Shown here one piece after another: positions 19,666-27,382 of a stretch of 64,000 bases of DNA; the stretch's first letter is position 1, and each line of letters starts with the position of its first letter. A program made the translations under genes and the position numbers. This DNA is from Hymenobacter mellowenesis (GTDB taxonomy: Bacteria; Bacteroidota; Bacteroidia; Cytophagales; Hymenobacteraceae): the NCBI RefSeq assembly GCF_030581005.1, contig NZ_JAUQSX010000002.1, positions 496,001 through 560,000 of the forward strand, given 5' to 3'. The notes under the pieces are model-generated. The model searched no databases. It was not told the DNA's origin and saw only the letters and a list, made by a program, of their open reading frames with translations.

Positions 19666-19766
19666 ACGTCATGCAGAGCGCAGCGAAGCATCTCGCGTGT
19701 GGTAGTAAATCAATCGTCAGAATTAGTGGCGGCACGCGAGATGCTTCGCTGCGCTCTGCATGACGG
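19666..19766. repeat. Palindromic repeat, family A copy 3
   Basis: Arms ACGTCATGCAGAGCGCAGCG and their reverse complement around a spacer with GTAGTAAATCAATCGT, shared with copies 4 and 7. It lies between trpA and the DAHP synthase. Its right arm contains an ATG in frame with the downstream gene, which is a decoy start. Confidence 0.92.
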
Positions 19767-19786
19767 GCGAACCTCATATCCAGACC

Positions 19787-20791
19787 ATGATAATTCAACT
19801 CGAAAAAACCGCTTCCGTGCCCGCCATCGCCAAGCACCTGAAGCAGCAGGGCTACAAAACCACCGAAGTCACGACCCAGCACGCGAGCTACCTGGTGGCC
19901 ATCGGCAAAAAAGATATCGACATCCGCACCATCGGCCAGCTGCCCGGCGTGCGCGACGTGCACCGCGTGAGCGACGACTACAAGCTGGTGAGCCGCAAGT
20001 GGCGCGTGAAGCCCACCGTGCTCGACCTCGGCGGCGGCGTGACCATCGGCGAGGGCAGCCTGGCCCTGTGCGCCGGTCCGTGCAGCATTGAGAGCGAAGC
20101 GCAAATGGAAAAAGTGATGACGCACCTCGTTGAGAATGGTGTGCAACTCATGCGTGGCGGCGTGTTCAAGCCCCGCTCGTCGCCCTACGCCTTCCGCGGG
20201 CTGGGCATGGACGGCCTCAAGGATTTCCACCGCATGGCCCGGGCGCGCGGCATCAAAATCGTGACCGAGGTGATGCAGGTGTCGCAGGTAGAGGAGATGC
20301 ACGATTTCGTGGACGTGTTCCAGGTGGGCGCCCGCAACACCCAGAATTTCAACCTGCTCGATGCCCTCGGTGGCGTTGATAAGCCGGTGATGATTAAGCG
20401 CGGCATCTCGGGAACCATTGAGGAGCTGCTGTCGTCGGCCGAATACGTGTTTTCGGGCGGCAACGAGAAGCTGATTCTCTGCGAGCGCGGCATTCGGACG
20501 TTTGAAACGGCCAGCCGCAACACCCTGGATTTGAACGCCGTGCCCATCCTGAAAGCCAAGAGCCACCTGCCCGTGATTGTGGACCCCTCGCACGGCATTG
20601 GCATCCGCGAATACGTGCCCACCATGGCGCTAGCCGGCGTGATGGCCGGCGCCGACGGCATCGTGTACGAAACCCACGAAACGCCCGAAACCGCCGCTTC
20701 GGATGGCGCCCAGACGTTGGATTTCGACGAATCGGCCCGGCTTATTCGTAACCTGCGCCGCGTGTACCAGTTGCGGGGCGAGCTGGAGTAA
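19787..20791 (+). CDS. aroF: 3-deoxy-7-phosphoheptulonate (DAHP) synthase, type I beta with N-terminal regulatory domain
   Basis: 334 residues. It condenses PEP and erythrose-4-phosphate in the first step of the shikimate pathway. Residues 1-70 (MIIQLEKTASVPAIAKHLKQ...) are a ferredoxin-like regulatory domain as in the Thermotoga enzyme. The catalytic barrel follows: LALCAGPCSIES, GGVFKPRSSPYAFRGLG, QVGARNTQNF, and PVIVDPSHGIG. I chose the ATG at 19787 because the upstream in-frame ATG at 19760 lies inside a mobile repeat. Position after trpA suggests co-regulation of precursor supply with Trp demand. Confidence 0.94.
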   Translation: MIIQLEKTASVPAIAKHLKQQGYKTTEVTTQHASYLVAIGKKDIDIRTIGQLPGVRDVHRVSDDYKLVSRKWRVKPTVLDLGGGVTIGEGSLALCAGPCSIESEAQMEKVMTHLVENGVQLMRGGVFKPRSSPYAFRGLGMDGLKDFHRMARARGIKIVTEVMQVSQVEEMHDFVDVFQVGARNTQNFNLLDALGGVDKPVMIKRGISGTIEELLSSAEYVFSGGNEKLILCERGIRTFETASRNTLDLNAVPILKAKSHLPVIVDPSHGIGIREYVPTMALAGVMAGADGIVYETHETPETAASDGAQTLDFDESARLIRNLRRVYQLRGELE

Positions 20792-20815
20792 TGAAAAATT
20801 AATAAGTTCGAATGC

Positions 20816-20845
20816 TTGCTTTTTGAAAAGCCGGTCTTAAATTCG
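20816..20845 (+). promoter_or_regulatory. Possible promoter of the phenylalanine hydroxylase transcript
   Basis: TTG (20816-20818), a 19-bp spacer, and TAAATTCG (20838-20845), one base from TAnnTTTG. If used, transcription would begin near 20850 and include the switchable terminator at 20912-21012. Confidence 0.45.
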
Positions 20846-20911
20846 TCTCACTCATGCGCCACCAATACGTCAATATTAGCTTTCTGATGACTTGCCCCAA
20901 GCTGGGCGGGC

Positions 20912-21012
20912 TCGGGCTTTTATTGGCAGAACGGAAGGACAAGGCATGAAACCCACTCTCCTCTAAAAACCAGTAAAAGCCCGAATCCACCAGGATATCG
21001 GGCTTTTTTTTT
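20912..21012 (+). promoter_or_regulatory. Switchable terminator/antiterminator in the phhA leader
   Basis: Three segments compete. A (20912-20926) can pair with B (20970-20984) over 15 bp, 14 Watson-Crick plus one G-U. B (AAAAGCCCGA, 20975-20984) can instead pair with C (TCGGGCTTTT, 20998-21007), extended by ATCC/GGAT, and nine Ts follow (21004-21012), forming an intrinsic terminator 12 bp before the phhA start. A:B and B:C exclude each other, which is the architecture of an attenuator or riboswitch. A 31-codon frame (20854-20949) spans segment A but is not rich in Phe or Tyr, so the sensed signal is unknown. Confidence 0.7.
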
Positions 21013-21023
21013 GCCGCCCCGCT

Positions 21024-21746
21024 ATGTTTGCTAACCGACCCCTTGCCAACGCCACCAGCCAGGACCAACTGATTTGGAAAATTCTGTTTGACCGCCAAAC
21101 GGCGCTGCTGCACAAGCGCGCGGCGCCGGTGTTCAGCCAGGGCTTAGCGCGGCTAGGCATGCGGCGGGAAGCCATTCCGGACATTGCCGAACTCAGCGCC
21201 ACCGTGCGGGCGCACACCGGCTGGCAGCTGGCCCCGGTGGGCCGGCCGTTCGAGCCGGCGGCGTTTTTTGAGCTGCTGGCCGAGCGGCAGTTTCCGATTG
21301 TGACGCGCATCCGGCCCATGCACGCCTTCGATTTCAGCCCACAGCCGGACTTGTTCCACGACTTGTTCGGGCACGTGCCCATGCTGCTCGATGAAGGGCT
21401 GGCCGATTTCCTGCACGTGCTGGGGCAGGCCTACCGCGCCCAGTCGGTGGGTTCGCCGGCCCGTGAGCAGCTGTGGGCGCTCTACTTCTTTACGGCCGAG
21501 TTTGGCCTGGTGCAGCACGAGGGCAAGCCGCTGCTCTACGGCGCGGGCCTGCTGTCGTCGGCCGGCGAAATCCACCACTGCGTGAATGAAAACACGCCCC
21601 GGCCGGTGTTCGACCTGGCCACCGTGTTGCGCACGCCCGTAACGGGCGCCCGCTACCAAAACCAGTACTTCGTGCTGCCCTCCTGGGAGCAGCTGAGCGA
21701 GTGCGTGGAGGAACTGGCCGGCCTGTTGGCGGGGCGCTTCGCTTAA
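21024..21746 (+). CDS. phhA: Phenylalanine 4-monooxygenase (short aromatic amino acid hydroxylase)
   Basis: A 240-residue pterin-dependent iron enzyme that converts phenylalanine to tyrosine. The iron ligands are visible: His112 and His117 in FHDLFGHVPML and Glu159 in FFTAEFGL. It is a catalytic domain only, without the N-terminal ACT regulatory domain of animal enzymes, as usual for bacterial forms. No pterin carbinolamine dehydratase (phhB) lies nearby. It sits after the Trp/DAHP operon but behind a separate promoter-like element and a regulated terminator, so it is probably an independent unit. Confidence 0.93.
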   Translation: MFANRPLANATSQDQLIWKILFDRQTALLHKRAAPVFSQGLARLGMRREAIPDIAELSATVRAHTGWQLAPVGRPFEPAAFFELLAERQFPIVTRIRPMHAFDFSPQPDLFHDLFGHVPMLLDEGLADFLHVLGQAYRAQSVGSPAREQLWALYFFTAEFGLVQHEGKPLLYGAGLLSSAGEIHHCVNENTPRPVFDLATVLRTPVTGARYQNQYFVLPSWEQLSECVEELAGLLAGRFA

Positions 21747-21810
21747 TGAAGAATGAGGAATAAAGAGTTTTGTCCCAGATGGACCATTCTGATTCTTATT
21801 AAGCGAAGCG

Positions 21811-22311
21811 TCAATATCCCCAGCCCAGACGGCGGTACACGAAGTGCAGCAGCCACAGCGGCCCAATCAGCAAAAACTGCAGGTCTTTCAAAAAGCTGGG
21901 CTTTTTGCCCTCCACCTTGTGGCCCCAGAACTGGCCCACCCAAGCCAGCGCGAAAATGAGGAGGCAAATGGCCCACAGGGGCAATGCTGCGTAATCGACC
22001 ACCATGCTCAACGCGACCGCCATGGCTATCCATACCAGTACCATGCCCAGGGCCAGCCGTGGGCTCAGCCGCACGTAATACACCAGCGCCAGCAGCATCA
22101 CCAAAGTACCCCAGTTGAGGAGCGGACTGATGCCGCGCACAGTAATGGGCACCGGGACCGACCACAGCAGCCCAATCAGCGAGAACATAATCAGGGGCAC
22201 ACACACCCAGTGCACCAACTTGTTGGTAGGGTTCTGGTGGCTTTCGCCGTATTCGGCGAGCAGGGCAGACAGGGCGGCCATGGCAATGGTGGGAATTGGG
22301 GTGGGAGACAA
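21811..22311 (-). CDS. DUF962/Mpo1-like membrane protein
   Basis: 166 residues with four or five hydrophobic segments. The family motif near the N-terminus (YGESHQNPTNKLVHWVCVPL) and the late GHKVEGKKPSFLKDLQFLLIGPLWLL are typical of the DUF962/YGL010w family. The yeast relative Mpo1 is an iron dioxygenase that removes one carbon from 2-hydroxy fatty acids. The His residues in NKLVHW and GHKVEGK are the likely metal ligands. A shorter start at 22281 (MAALSALL) is also possible. Bacterial function is inferred. Confidence 0.85.
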   Translation of the reverse strand: MSPTPIPTIAMAALSALLAEYGESHQNPTNKLVHWVCVPLIMFSLIGLLWSVPVPITVRGISPLLNWGTLVMLLALVYYVRLSPRLALGMVLVWIAMAVALSMVVDYAALPLWAICLLIFALAWVGQFWGHKVEGKKPSFLKDLQFLLIGPLWLLHFVYRRLGWGY

Positions 22312-22333
22312 GCTTGGTCCAACAAATTAGCAA

Positions 22334-22366
22334 TAAAAAAGGCCTTCCCGGTGGGGAAGGCTTTTT
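22334..22366 (-). terminator. Terminator-like hairpin
   Basis: AAAAAAGGCCTTCCC, GGTG loop, GGGAAGGCTTTTT. It lies between the DUF962 gene and the dienelactone hydrolase gene; on the minus strand it ends transcription of the latter. Confidence 0.8.
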
Positions 22367-22380
22367 CGGGGATAAAACAT

Positions 22381-22497
22381 AGAACGTCATGTCGAGCGCA
22401 GCCGAGACATCTCGCGTGAAATAGTAAATTCAATCGTTAGGCGATTTTGATTACTTCGGCACGCGAGATGTCTCGGCTACGCTCGACATGACGCTCT
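22381..22497. repeat. Palindromic repeat, family A copy 4
   Basis: Arms AGAACGTCATGTCGAGCGCA and the matching reverse complement, with GACATCTCGCGTG, around a spacer containing ATAGTAAATTCAATCGTTAG. It follows the dienelactone hydrolase gene. Confidence 0.92.
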
Positions 22498-22512
22498 ACA
22501 TAATGATGACGG

Positions 22513-23385
22513 TTACACTTTCACCTTAAACCGGCCGCGCAGGTAGGCCAGGGCGTGGGCGTGGGCTTGAGCGGCATCGGCCTTTTTGTACTTGGGGTTG
22601 GAGGGATTGGCGAAGGCGTGGTCGGCGTCGTAGCTTTCCACGGTGAGGCTTTTGCCTGCTGCGGTCATATCCTTTTTGAACTGAGCCACCACTTCGGGGC
22701 TAATCCACTTGTCCTGGCTGGCGAAGATGCCCAACACGTCGGTGTTCAGGGTTTTGAGCTTGGCCACGTCCTTCTCGGGCATGCCGTAATACATCACGCA
22801 GCCCACCGTTTGCTTGCCGCCGAGCAGGGCCTCCTGCAGGCTCCAGCCGCCGCCAAAGCACCAGCCGATGCTGGCCAGCTGGGCCTTGGGGCCGGCGTAG
22901 GCCTGCAGGCCTTTGAGGATGGCCGTGGCGCGCTCGGTTTTCACCTCGCCCATGTATTTGCCGGCTTCTTCGGGCGTGGTGGCCACTTTGCCGTCGTACA
23001 AGTCCACGGCAATGACGTTGACGCCGGGCAGCTCGGCGGCAAAGGTGGCGGCCTCTTTCTTGATGTAGTCGTTCAGGCCCCACCACTCGTGAATCACGAA
23101 CAAGTACTTATTGCTCGACTTGGCGCTCTTGATTTCGAAGCCCTTGCCGGTGCTGCCGTCGGGGGTTTTGAAGGTGATTTCCTGGCCCGCACCAGCGTAC
23201 ACGTAGGGCAAGGGCGCGTCGTGGCCGCCCGAAAAGTCCTTGTCGGCCGCCAGCATGGCGAAGGCCTCTGTGGCCGAAGCCGACAAGTTGCCGGCAGGCC
23301 GGGCGCAGCAGCTGGCCATCTTTTGGGCCGAAGCGGAGAACGTGAGGCTCAGCAGCGCGGTGCCCAGGGTCAGTAGTTTTTTCAT
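22513..23385 (-). CDS. Secreted dienelactone-hydrolase-family protein
   Basis: 290 residues with a signal peptide (MKKLLTLGTALLSLTFSASAQ). It is an alpha/beta-hydrolase with the dienelactone hydrolase triad: nucleophile Cys in SIGWCFGGGW, Asp in FASQDKW, His in DADHAFAN. The oxyanion segment is VIHEWWGLNDY. The Cys nucleophile is the family norm. Exported members of this family are common in Bacteroidota, and their natural substrates are mostly unknown, so the name describes the fold rather than the reaction. Confidence 0.9.
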   Translation of the reverse strand: MKKLLTLGTALLSLTFSASAQKMASCCARPAGNLSASATEAFAMLAADKDFSGGHDAPLPYVYAGAGQEITFKTPDGSTGKGFEIKSAKSSNKYLFVIHEWWGLNDYIKKEAATFAAELPGVNVIAVDLYDGKVATTPEEAGKYMGEVKTERATAILKGLQAYAGPKAQLASIGWCFGGGWSLQEALLGGKQTVGCVMYYGMPEKDVAKLKTLNTDVLGIFASQDKWISPEVVAQFKKDMTAAGKSLTVESYDADHAFANPSNPKYKKADAAQAHAHALAYLRGRFKVKV

Positions 23386-23425
23386 GAATTTGGTGAGAAT
23401 GGAAACGAATGAGCAACCCCAACAG

Positions 23426-23971
23426 CTAATTCGGCAAACCTTCCCGCACGATGTTGCGAAGTTTCGGTAGTTCGCGCGCCGCCCTACCGTGTAGGGCGGC
23501 CGAGGTGGTGTGGCTCAGCAGGTCTTCGGTGGCAGCCAGCACCTCGGCGGCCAGCTCTGGGTAGGGCAGGGCCAGTCGCGTGAGGGCCGTCAGGGCGTAG
23601 GCTTTCACGGCTACCGGCTCGGCTGGCCGGGTCAGGAGCTGCAGGCAGGTATCGAAAGCCAGGGCCTGCCATTCTTCCGGCACTTCCACAAATTGCAGGG
23701 CCCGCACCACGCCCCGCCGCTCGGCCGGATGCTGCTCGGGACCGCCCTGCAGGGCGGCCAGTAGGCCTGGCAAGTGCGGCACCAGCCACTGCGGGCGCCG
23801 CTCGCCGGCCCAGCCCAGCACGTCGGCGGCCAGCTGCCGCTCGCGCGGCTCGCCGTACCAGAACAGCTGGAGCAGCTCGGCCAGGGCCTTGGGATGAGCG
23901 CAGGCGTAGTCGGTCAGGCGCCGGTTTTGGCGGGCCGAGTGTTCGCGCAGCAGTTCCGTTCGCAGGTTCAT
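23426..23971 (-). CDS. HEAT-repeat-like protein of unknown function
   Basis: 181 residues, almost entirely helical and Leu/Ala-rich. Repeated units such as ERQLAADVLGWAGERRPQWLVPHLPGLLAAL and VKAYALTALTRLALPYPELAAEV look like HEAT/ARM repeats, which form protein-binding scaffolds. No signal peptide or catalytic motif is present. The serpin gene lies 12 bp upstream on the same strand, so the two are probably co-transcribed. Confidence 0.7.
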   Translation of the reverse strand: MNLRTELLREHSARQNRRLTDYACAHPKALAELLQLFWYGEPRERQLAADVLGWAGERRPQWLVPHLPGLLAALQGGPEQHPAERRGVVRALQFVEVPEEWQALAFDTCLQLLTRPAEPVAVKAYALTALTRLALPYPELAAEVLAATEDLLSHTTSAALHGRAARELPKLRNIVREGLPN

Positions 23972-23983
23972 CGTCCTTTAGGA

Positions 23984-25213
23984 TTATGTCAGCTCGCTCA
24001 CGGTACCGGCAAAAAGCAGGGTGCCGTCCTGGTCGTCCACAATGGCATACAGAAACGGTGAATCTATTCGAACCGCCACGCGGCGGGGCGGCTCAGGCTC
24101 GTAGGGACCACCCCCGGCGCACATGATAGCCGTGACAGCGGCGGCCTCCGTGCCCACCTCGTCAAGCTGTAAAAACGTTTTGTGCAGCACGGCACCGATG
24201 AACCCACCGCCGTCAGCGTCGCGGTAGCCCAGGGCTGAAAAGTCGGCCCCGGGTGCGAAGGCCGGGCCCAGCCCCAACTCGCGCAAAACCGGTACTAGGT
24301 CGGCGCTCCATTCCAGACGCAGACGCGGGAAGGTCAGGTCAACCTCTATCCCCTGAGTAGCACGGAGGGCTTTGTGCCACGAGTCCCAGCTGCCTGCGTC
24401 GAGGCCAGCCAGGAAGGCGGGCAGGCCATCGGGCGAATCGGGCAGGAAAACCAGCATCGAAAAGCCGCGGCCGAAGCTGAGGTAAGGCATCGAAACCGCC
24501 TGCCAGCCGGCCCTGGCCAGGTAGCCCATTCCCTCGCTCACCTGATGCATCAGGTCGGCCGCCTGCGTGGTGCCATCGGCCCGGCGGAAAAGGCCCGGCC
24601 GGGTGGCCTCGGGGTCGAACTCATACGCCCACCGGGCATTGAAATACACAGCGTTGAGCAGCATCAACTGAGGGGGCGGCAGTAGCCTCAGCGCTGCTTC
24701 CGATACAATGGACTCAATCTTGCCGGCCGTATGCTGCCGCACCCATTCGTTGATAGCAGGGGCCGCCGTGGGGGCCATGAAGTCCAGCGTGGCGACCTCA
24801 GCATCGTAATATGTCTGCATCCGGGCCACGAAATCGGGGGCCGGGGCGAAGTGCTGGTCGGCCCATAGGCTGGTGGCCAGTTGCAACAAGGCTCCCGCCG
24901 GGGCTTCATCGGCGGGCTCATCATCAATGCCAATCAACTGGCCCGGGTCGAGCAGCTGCCGCAGCCAGTCGGCAAAGGCTTTCTCGGCCCGGGCCGGGTT
25001 GGAGGTGGCTCCAAACAGCACCTGCTGAAAAGCAGCTTGGGTGGGGCCGTCGGACCCGGCCAAGACGAGGGCCAGTGCCGCCAGTACGCCCAGCGGCGAA
25101 AGGGCCACGGGGCCCTTGTCGTCGGACTTGGCCACTTGCTGCAATAGTTTCAGCGAGAACTGTAGTTGGGCCGTATTGGCGGTAGTTGTCTGAAAAATGG
25201 GAAATGCGGACAT
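23984..25213 (-). CDS. Serpin-family protease inhibitor
   Basis: 409 residues. I chose the ATG at 25213 (MSAFPIFQTTTANTAQLQFS); the longer reading frame upstream overlaps the ABC1 kinase gene. Serpin hallmarks are LMLLNAVYFNARWAYEFDP, FSMLVFLPDS, the hinge EVGTEAAAVTAIM and the closing SPFLYAIVDDQDGTLLFAGTV. The small-residue hinge (GTEAAAVT) is that of inhibitory serpins. By alignment to the canonical P17 Glu, P1 falls in a CAGGGP stretch, so small-residue (elastase- or subtilisin-like) proteases are the predicted targets. No signal peptide is seen. Confidence 0.92.
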   Translation of the reverse strand: MSAFPIFQTTTANTAQLQFSLKLLQQVAKSDDKGPVALSPLGVLAALALVLAGSDGPTQAAFQQVLFGATSNPARAEKAFADWLRQLLDPGQLIGIDDEPADEAPAGALLQLATSLWADQHFAPAPDFVARMQTYYDAEVATLDFMAPTAAPAINEWVRQHTAGKIESIVSEAALRLLPPPQLMLLNAVYFNARWAYEFDPEATRPGLFRRADGTTQAADLMHQVSEGMGYLARAGWQAVSMPYLSFGRGFSMLVFLPDSPDGLPAFLAGLDAGSWDSWHKALRATQGIEVDLTFPRLRLEWSADLVPVLRELGLGPAFAPGADFSALGYRDADGGGFIGAVLHKTFLQLDEVGTEAAAVTAIMCAGGGPYEPEPPRRVAVRIDSPFLYAIVDDQDGTLLFAGTVSELT

Positions 25214-25251
25214 GGGACAGCGCGGGTGAAGGCCGCCCCAAGATAAGCGGC

Positions 25252-26553
25252 CTACTGCGTCCGCACGTCGGCTTTCAGCTCCGTGAGCAGCGCGAAAAGG
25301 CCCACGTACGTTCGGTTGAGGTAGATAAAATGCTCGGAGCCGCGCGGCTCGCGCTGCTTGCGCAGCTCGGGGTCGGCCATCAGGTCGTCGCCGAGGGCGT
25401 AGAGGGCGGCCATGTAAGCCGGGTCGCCAAAGTTGAAAGTTGGCTGCCGGAAGGGGCGGCCTACCAGCTCCAGCGACGCCTGCATGGTGCGGAGGTAGAG
25501 CGTCTGCATGGCGGGGGCATCGGTGGGGCGCAGCACGCCGGCCTGCGTGAGCAGGGCCGTGAGGCGGGCTTCGTCGGCGATGGTTTCGGGGGCCAGCAGG
25601 GCGGTGAAGAGCTGGTACACATCGGCCGGTACTTCTTTCACGCAGCCGAAATCGAGCACGCCCAGCGTGCCGCCGTGCTCGGCCCGCATCAGGAAGTTGC
25701 CGGGGTGCGGGTCGGCGTGCAGGCGGTGCAGGGTATTGAATTGAAATTGGTAGAAGTCCCACAGCGCCTGACCAAGCTGGTTGCGCACTTCGGGGCTGGG
25801 GTTGGTGGCCAGAAACTCCTTCATGTGCTGGCCGCCGAGCCAGTCCATGGTGAGAATGCGGGCCGTAGAGTACTCCGGGTAGTAGCCCGGAAACTCCAGA
25901 TGCGGAAGGCTTTGGCACTGGGCCGCAATTTCCTGGCCGCGCCGCAGCTCTAGCTTGTAGTCGGTTTCTTCGAGCAGGCGGGTTTCCACTTCCTCCAGGT
26001 AGGGGCGCACCTGGGCTTCGCTGAGGCCCATGATGCGCAAAGCAATGGGCTTTACCAGGCGGATATCAGATTTAATGCTGTCGGCCACGCCGGGATATTG
26101 CACCTTCACGGCTAGTGCTTTACCATTTTTTTGCGCAAAATGCACCTGCCCGATGCTGGCCGCCTGCCGCGCTTCGGGCTCAAACTCATCAAAGAGCTGA
26201 AACGGCGACTTCCCGAACGCATCCCGAAAGGCCTTCACCACCAGCGGGCCCGAAAGCGGCGGCGTCGAATACTGGGCCTGGGCAAACTGGTCGGCATAGG
26301 CCGAGGGCAGCATGTTTTTCTCCATCGCCAGCATCTGCGCCACTTTCAGCACAGAGCCTTTCATCTCGCTCAGCGTGCCGTACAGTTCGGCGGCGTTGGC
26401 GGCGTGCAGGTCTTCAGTGGTAGATTCCGCCCCCACCGCTTTTTTGGCGTAGTGCTTAATGTAGTTGGTGCCCACGTTAAAGCCGGTTTTGGCGAAGCGA
26501 GCAGCACGGGCCACCTTGGTGGTCGGCAGAGAAGTTTGGGGTTCTTCGGACAT
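25252..26553 (-). CDS. ABC1/AarF/UbiB-family atypical kinase
   Basis: 433 residues of the UbiB/ADCK family, ATPases or kinases linked to isoprenoid-quinone and lipid metabolism. The diagnostic N-terminal helix KxxQ-type motif is GSVLKVAQMLAME. It also has AASIGQVHFAQ (the Ala-rich loop that replaces the Gly-rich loop), VKVQYPGV with the catalytic Lys, HADPHPGNFL and GVLDFGCVKE (metal-binding DFG). All key residues are present. A TetR gene lies just upstream on the same strand, a pairing often seen in this family. Its specific substrate is unknown. Confidence 0.92.
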   Translation of the reverse strand: MSEEPQTSLPTTKVARAARFAKTGFNVGTNYIKHYAKKAVGAESTTEDLHAANAAELYGTLSEMKGSVLKVAQMLAMEKNMLPSAYADQFAQAQYSTPPLSGPLVVKAFRDAFGKSPFQLFDEFEPEARQAASIGQVHFAQKNGKALAVKVQYPGVADSIKSDIRLVKPIALRIMGLSEAQVRPYLEEVETRLLEETDYKLELRRGQEIAAQCQSLPHLEFPGYYPEYSTARILTMDWLGGQHMKEFLATNPSPEVRNQLGQALWDFYQFQFNTLHRLHADPHPGNFLMRAEHGGTLGVLDFGCVKEVPADVYQLFTALLAPETIADEARLTALLTQAGVLRPTDAPAMQTLYLRTMQASLELVGRPFRQPTFNFGDPAYMAALYALGDDLMADPELRKQREPRGSEHFIYLNRTYVGLFALLTELKADVRTQ

Positions 26554-26560
26554 AGTTTTA

Positions 26561-26635
26561 TACCCCGAAGCGGAACTTCGGTCGTTAAACGATTGGAATG
26601 AATGCTTACGCGAGCCGAAGCGGAGCTTCGGGGTA
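26561..26635. repeat. Palindromic repeat, family E
   Basis: Arms TACCCCGAAGCGGAACTTCGG and CCGAAGCGGAGCTTCGGGGTA face each other across a 33-bp spacer, and each arm is itself a small palindrome. It lies between the tetR and ABC1-kinase genes. Confidence 0.85.
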
Positions 26636-26642
26636 CAGGTTC

Positions 26643-27272
26643 TTACTTCCGCACCAGAAACCGCACGAAATCCACGGCCGAATCAATCGTATTGCGGCCC
26701 ACGAGGTCGAAGCTGAGCGTCACAGCTTTTTCCACGGCGGCGTCGGTGCGCTCAAAATTCAGGGTGTCGTCTTTGGCGAAGTAGCCCAGCACGAACAGCG
26801 CCTGCTGCCAGAAAAAGCGCGGGTAGCCGTCCTGCACCAGCGGGCGGTTGGCGATTTCGCCGCTCACGCGGCCGTCGCGCAGAAGGTCGCCCACGAAGTA
26901 TTCGAAATCCTGCCGGAAGTCATCGAGCACGCGCGGCGACAGCGCCGGGATGCGGTGCAGCGAGCGGCGCAAGCTCATCAGCGCATAGGAGCGGTTGCTT
27001 TTCAAAATTTCGAGCAGCGTGTAGTAGAACGCCAGCAGCTTTTCGCGGCTGCCGTAGCCTTCCCACACGGGCTCAGCGGCGGCGGTTTCGCGCGCCTGCC
27101 GCCCGAAATCGGCCCAGATTTCGCGGTCGATGGCCTCGAAATTGGGGTAGTGCTGGTAGAATTCCGATTCGCTCAGGCCCAGTTGCTGGGTGAGCTTGAA
27201 CACCGATTGCGGCGGGTGGCCTTCGTTGAGTACGAAGTCGAGATAGGCTTGTTTGATGCGGTCTTTTTCCAT
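26643..27272 (-). CDS. TetR/AcrR-family transcriptional regulator
   Basis: 209 residues. The N-terminal helix-turn-helix region (IKQAYLDFVLNEGHPPQSVFKLTQQLGLSESEFYQHYPNFEAID) has the TetR pattern, with SEFYQHYPN as the recognition-helix end. The C-terminal helical domain would bind a ligand. It lies directly upstream of the ABC1 kinase, separated only by a palindromic repeat, and probably controls that gene and itself. The ligand is unknown. Confidence 0.82.
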   Translation of the reverse strand: MEKDRIKQAYLDFVLNEGHPPQSVFKLTQQLGLSESEFYQHYPNFEAIDREIWADFGRQARETAAAEPVWEGYGSREKLLAFYYTLLEILKSNRSYALMSLRRSLHRIPALSPRVLDDFRQDFEYFVGDLLRDGRVSGEIANRPLVQDGYPRFFWQQALFVLGYFAKDDTLNFERTDAAVEKAVTLSFDLVGRNTIDSAVDFVRFLVRK

Positions 27273-27310
27273 GCCGGTATAACCGGTTCATGGGCCGTAC
27301 GGTTCGGATT

Positions 27311-27382
27311 GTAGCGTGGACTCTGCGAGTCCGCGCTGGAGCGGATGTTCTGTGATGCGCGGACTCGCAGAGTCCACGCTAC
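27311..27382. repeat. Palindromic repeat, family C copy 1
   Basis: Left arm starts GTAGCGTGGACTCTGCGAGT (27311-27335) and pairs perfectly with 27358-27382. It is related to the repeat at 33266-33354 through the GTAGCG-GGACT core. It lies between the photolyase and tetR genes. Confidence 0.9.

Noticed and set aside
19760..19786. Upstream ATG for DAHP synthase
   Set aside because: It sits in the right arm of a mobile palindrome; the family start fits the ATG at 19787.
25214..25918. N-terminal extension of the serpin frame
   Set aside because: It is Arg/Pro/Ala-rich and lies antisense-frame within the ABC1 kinase gene; the serpin fold begins at 25213.
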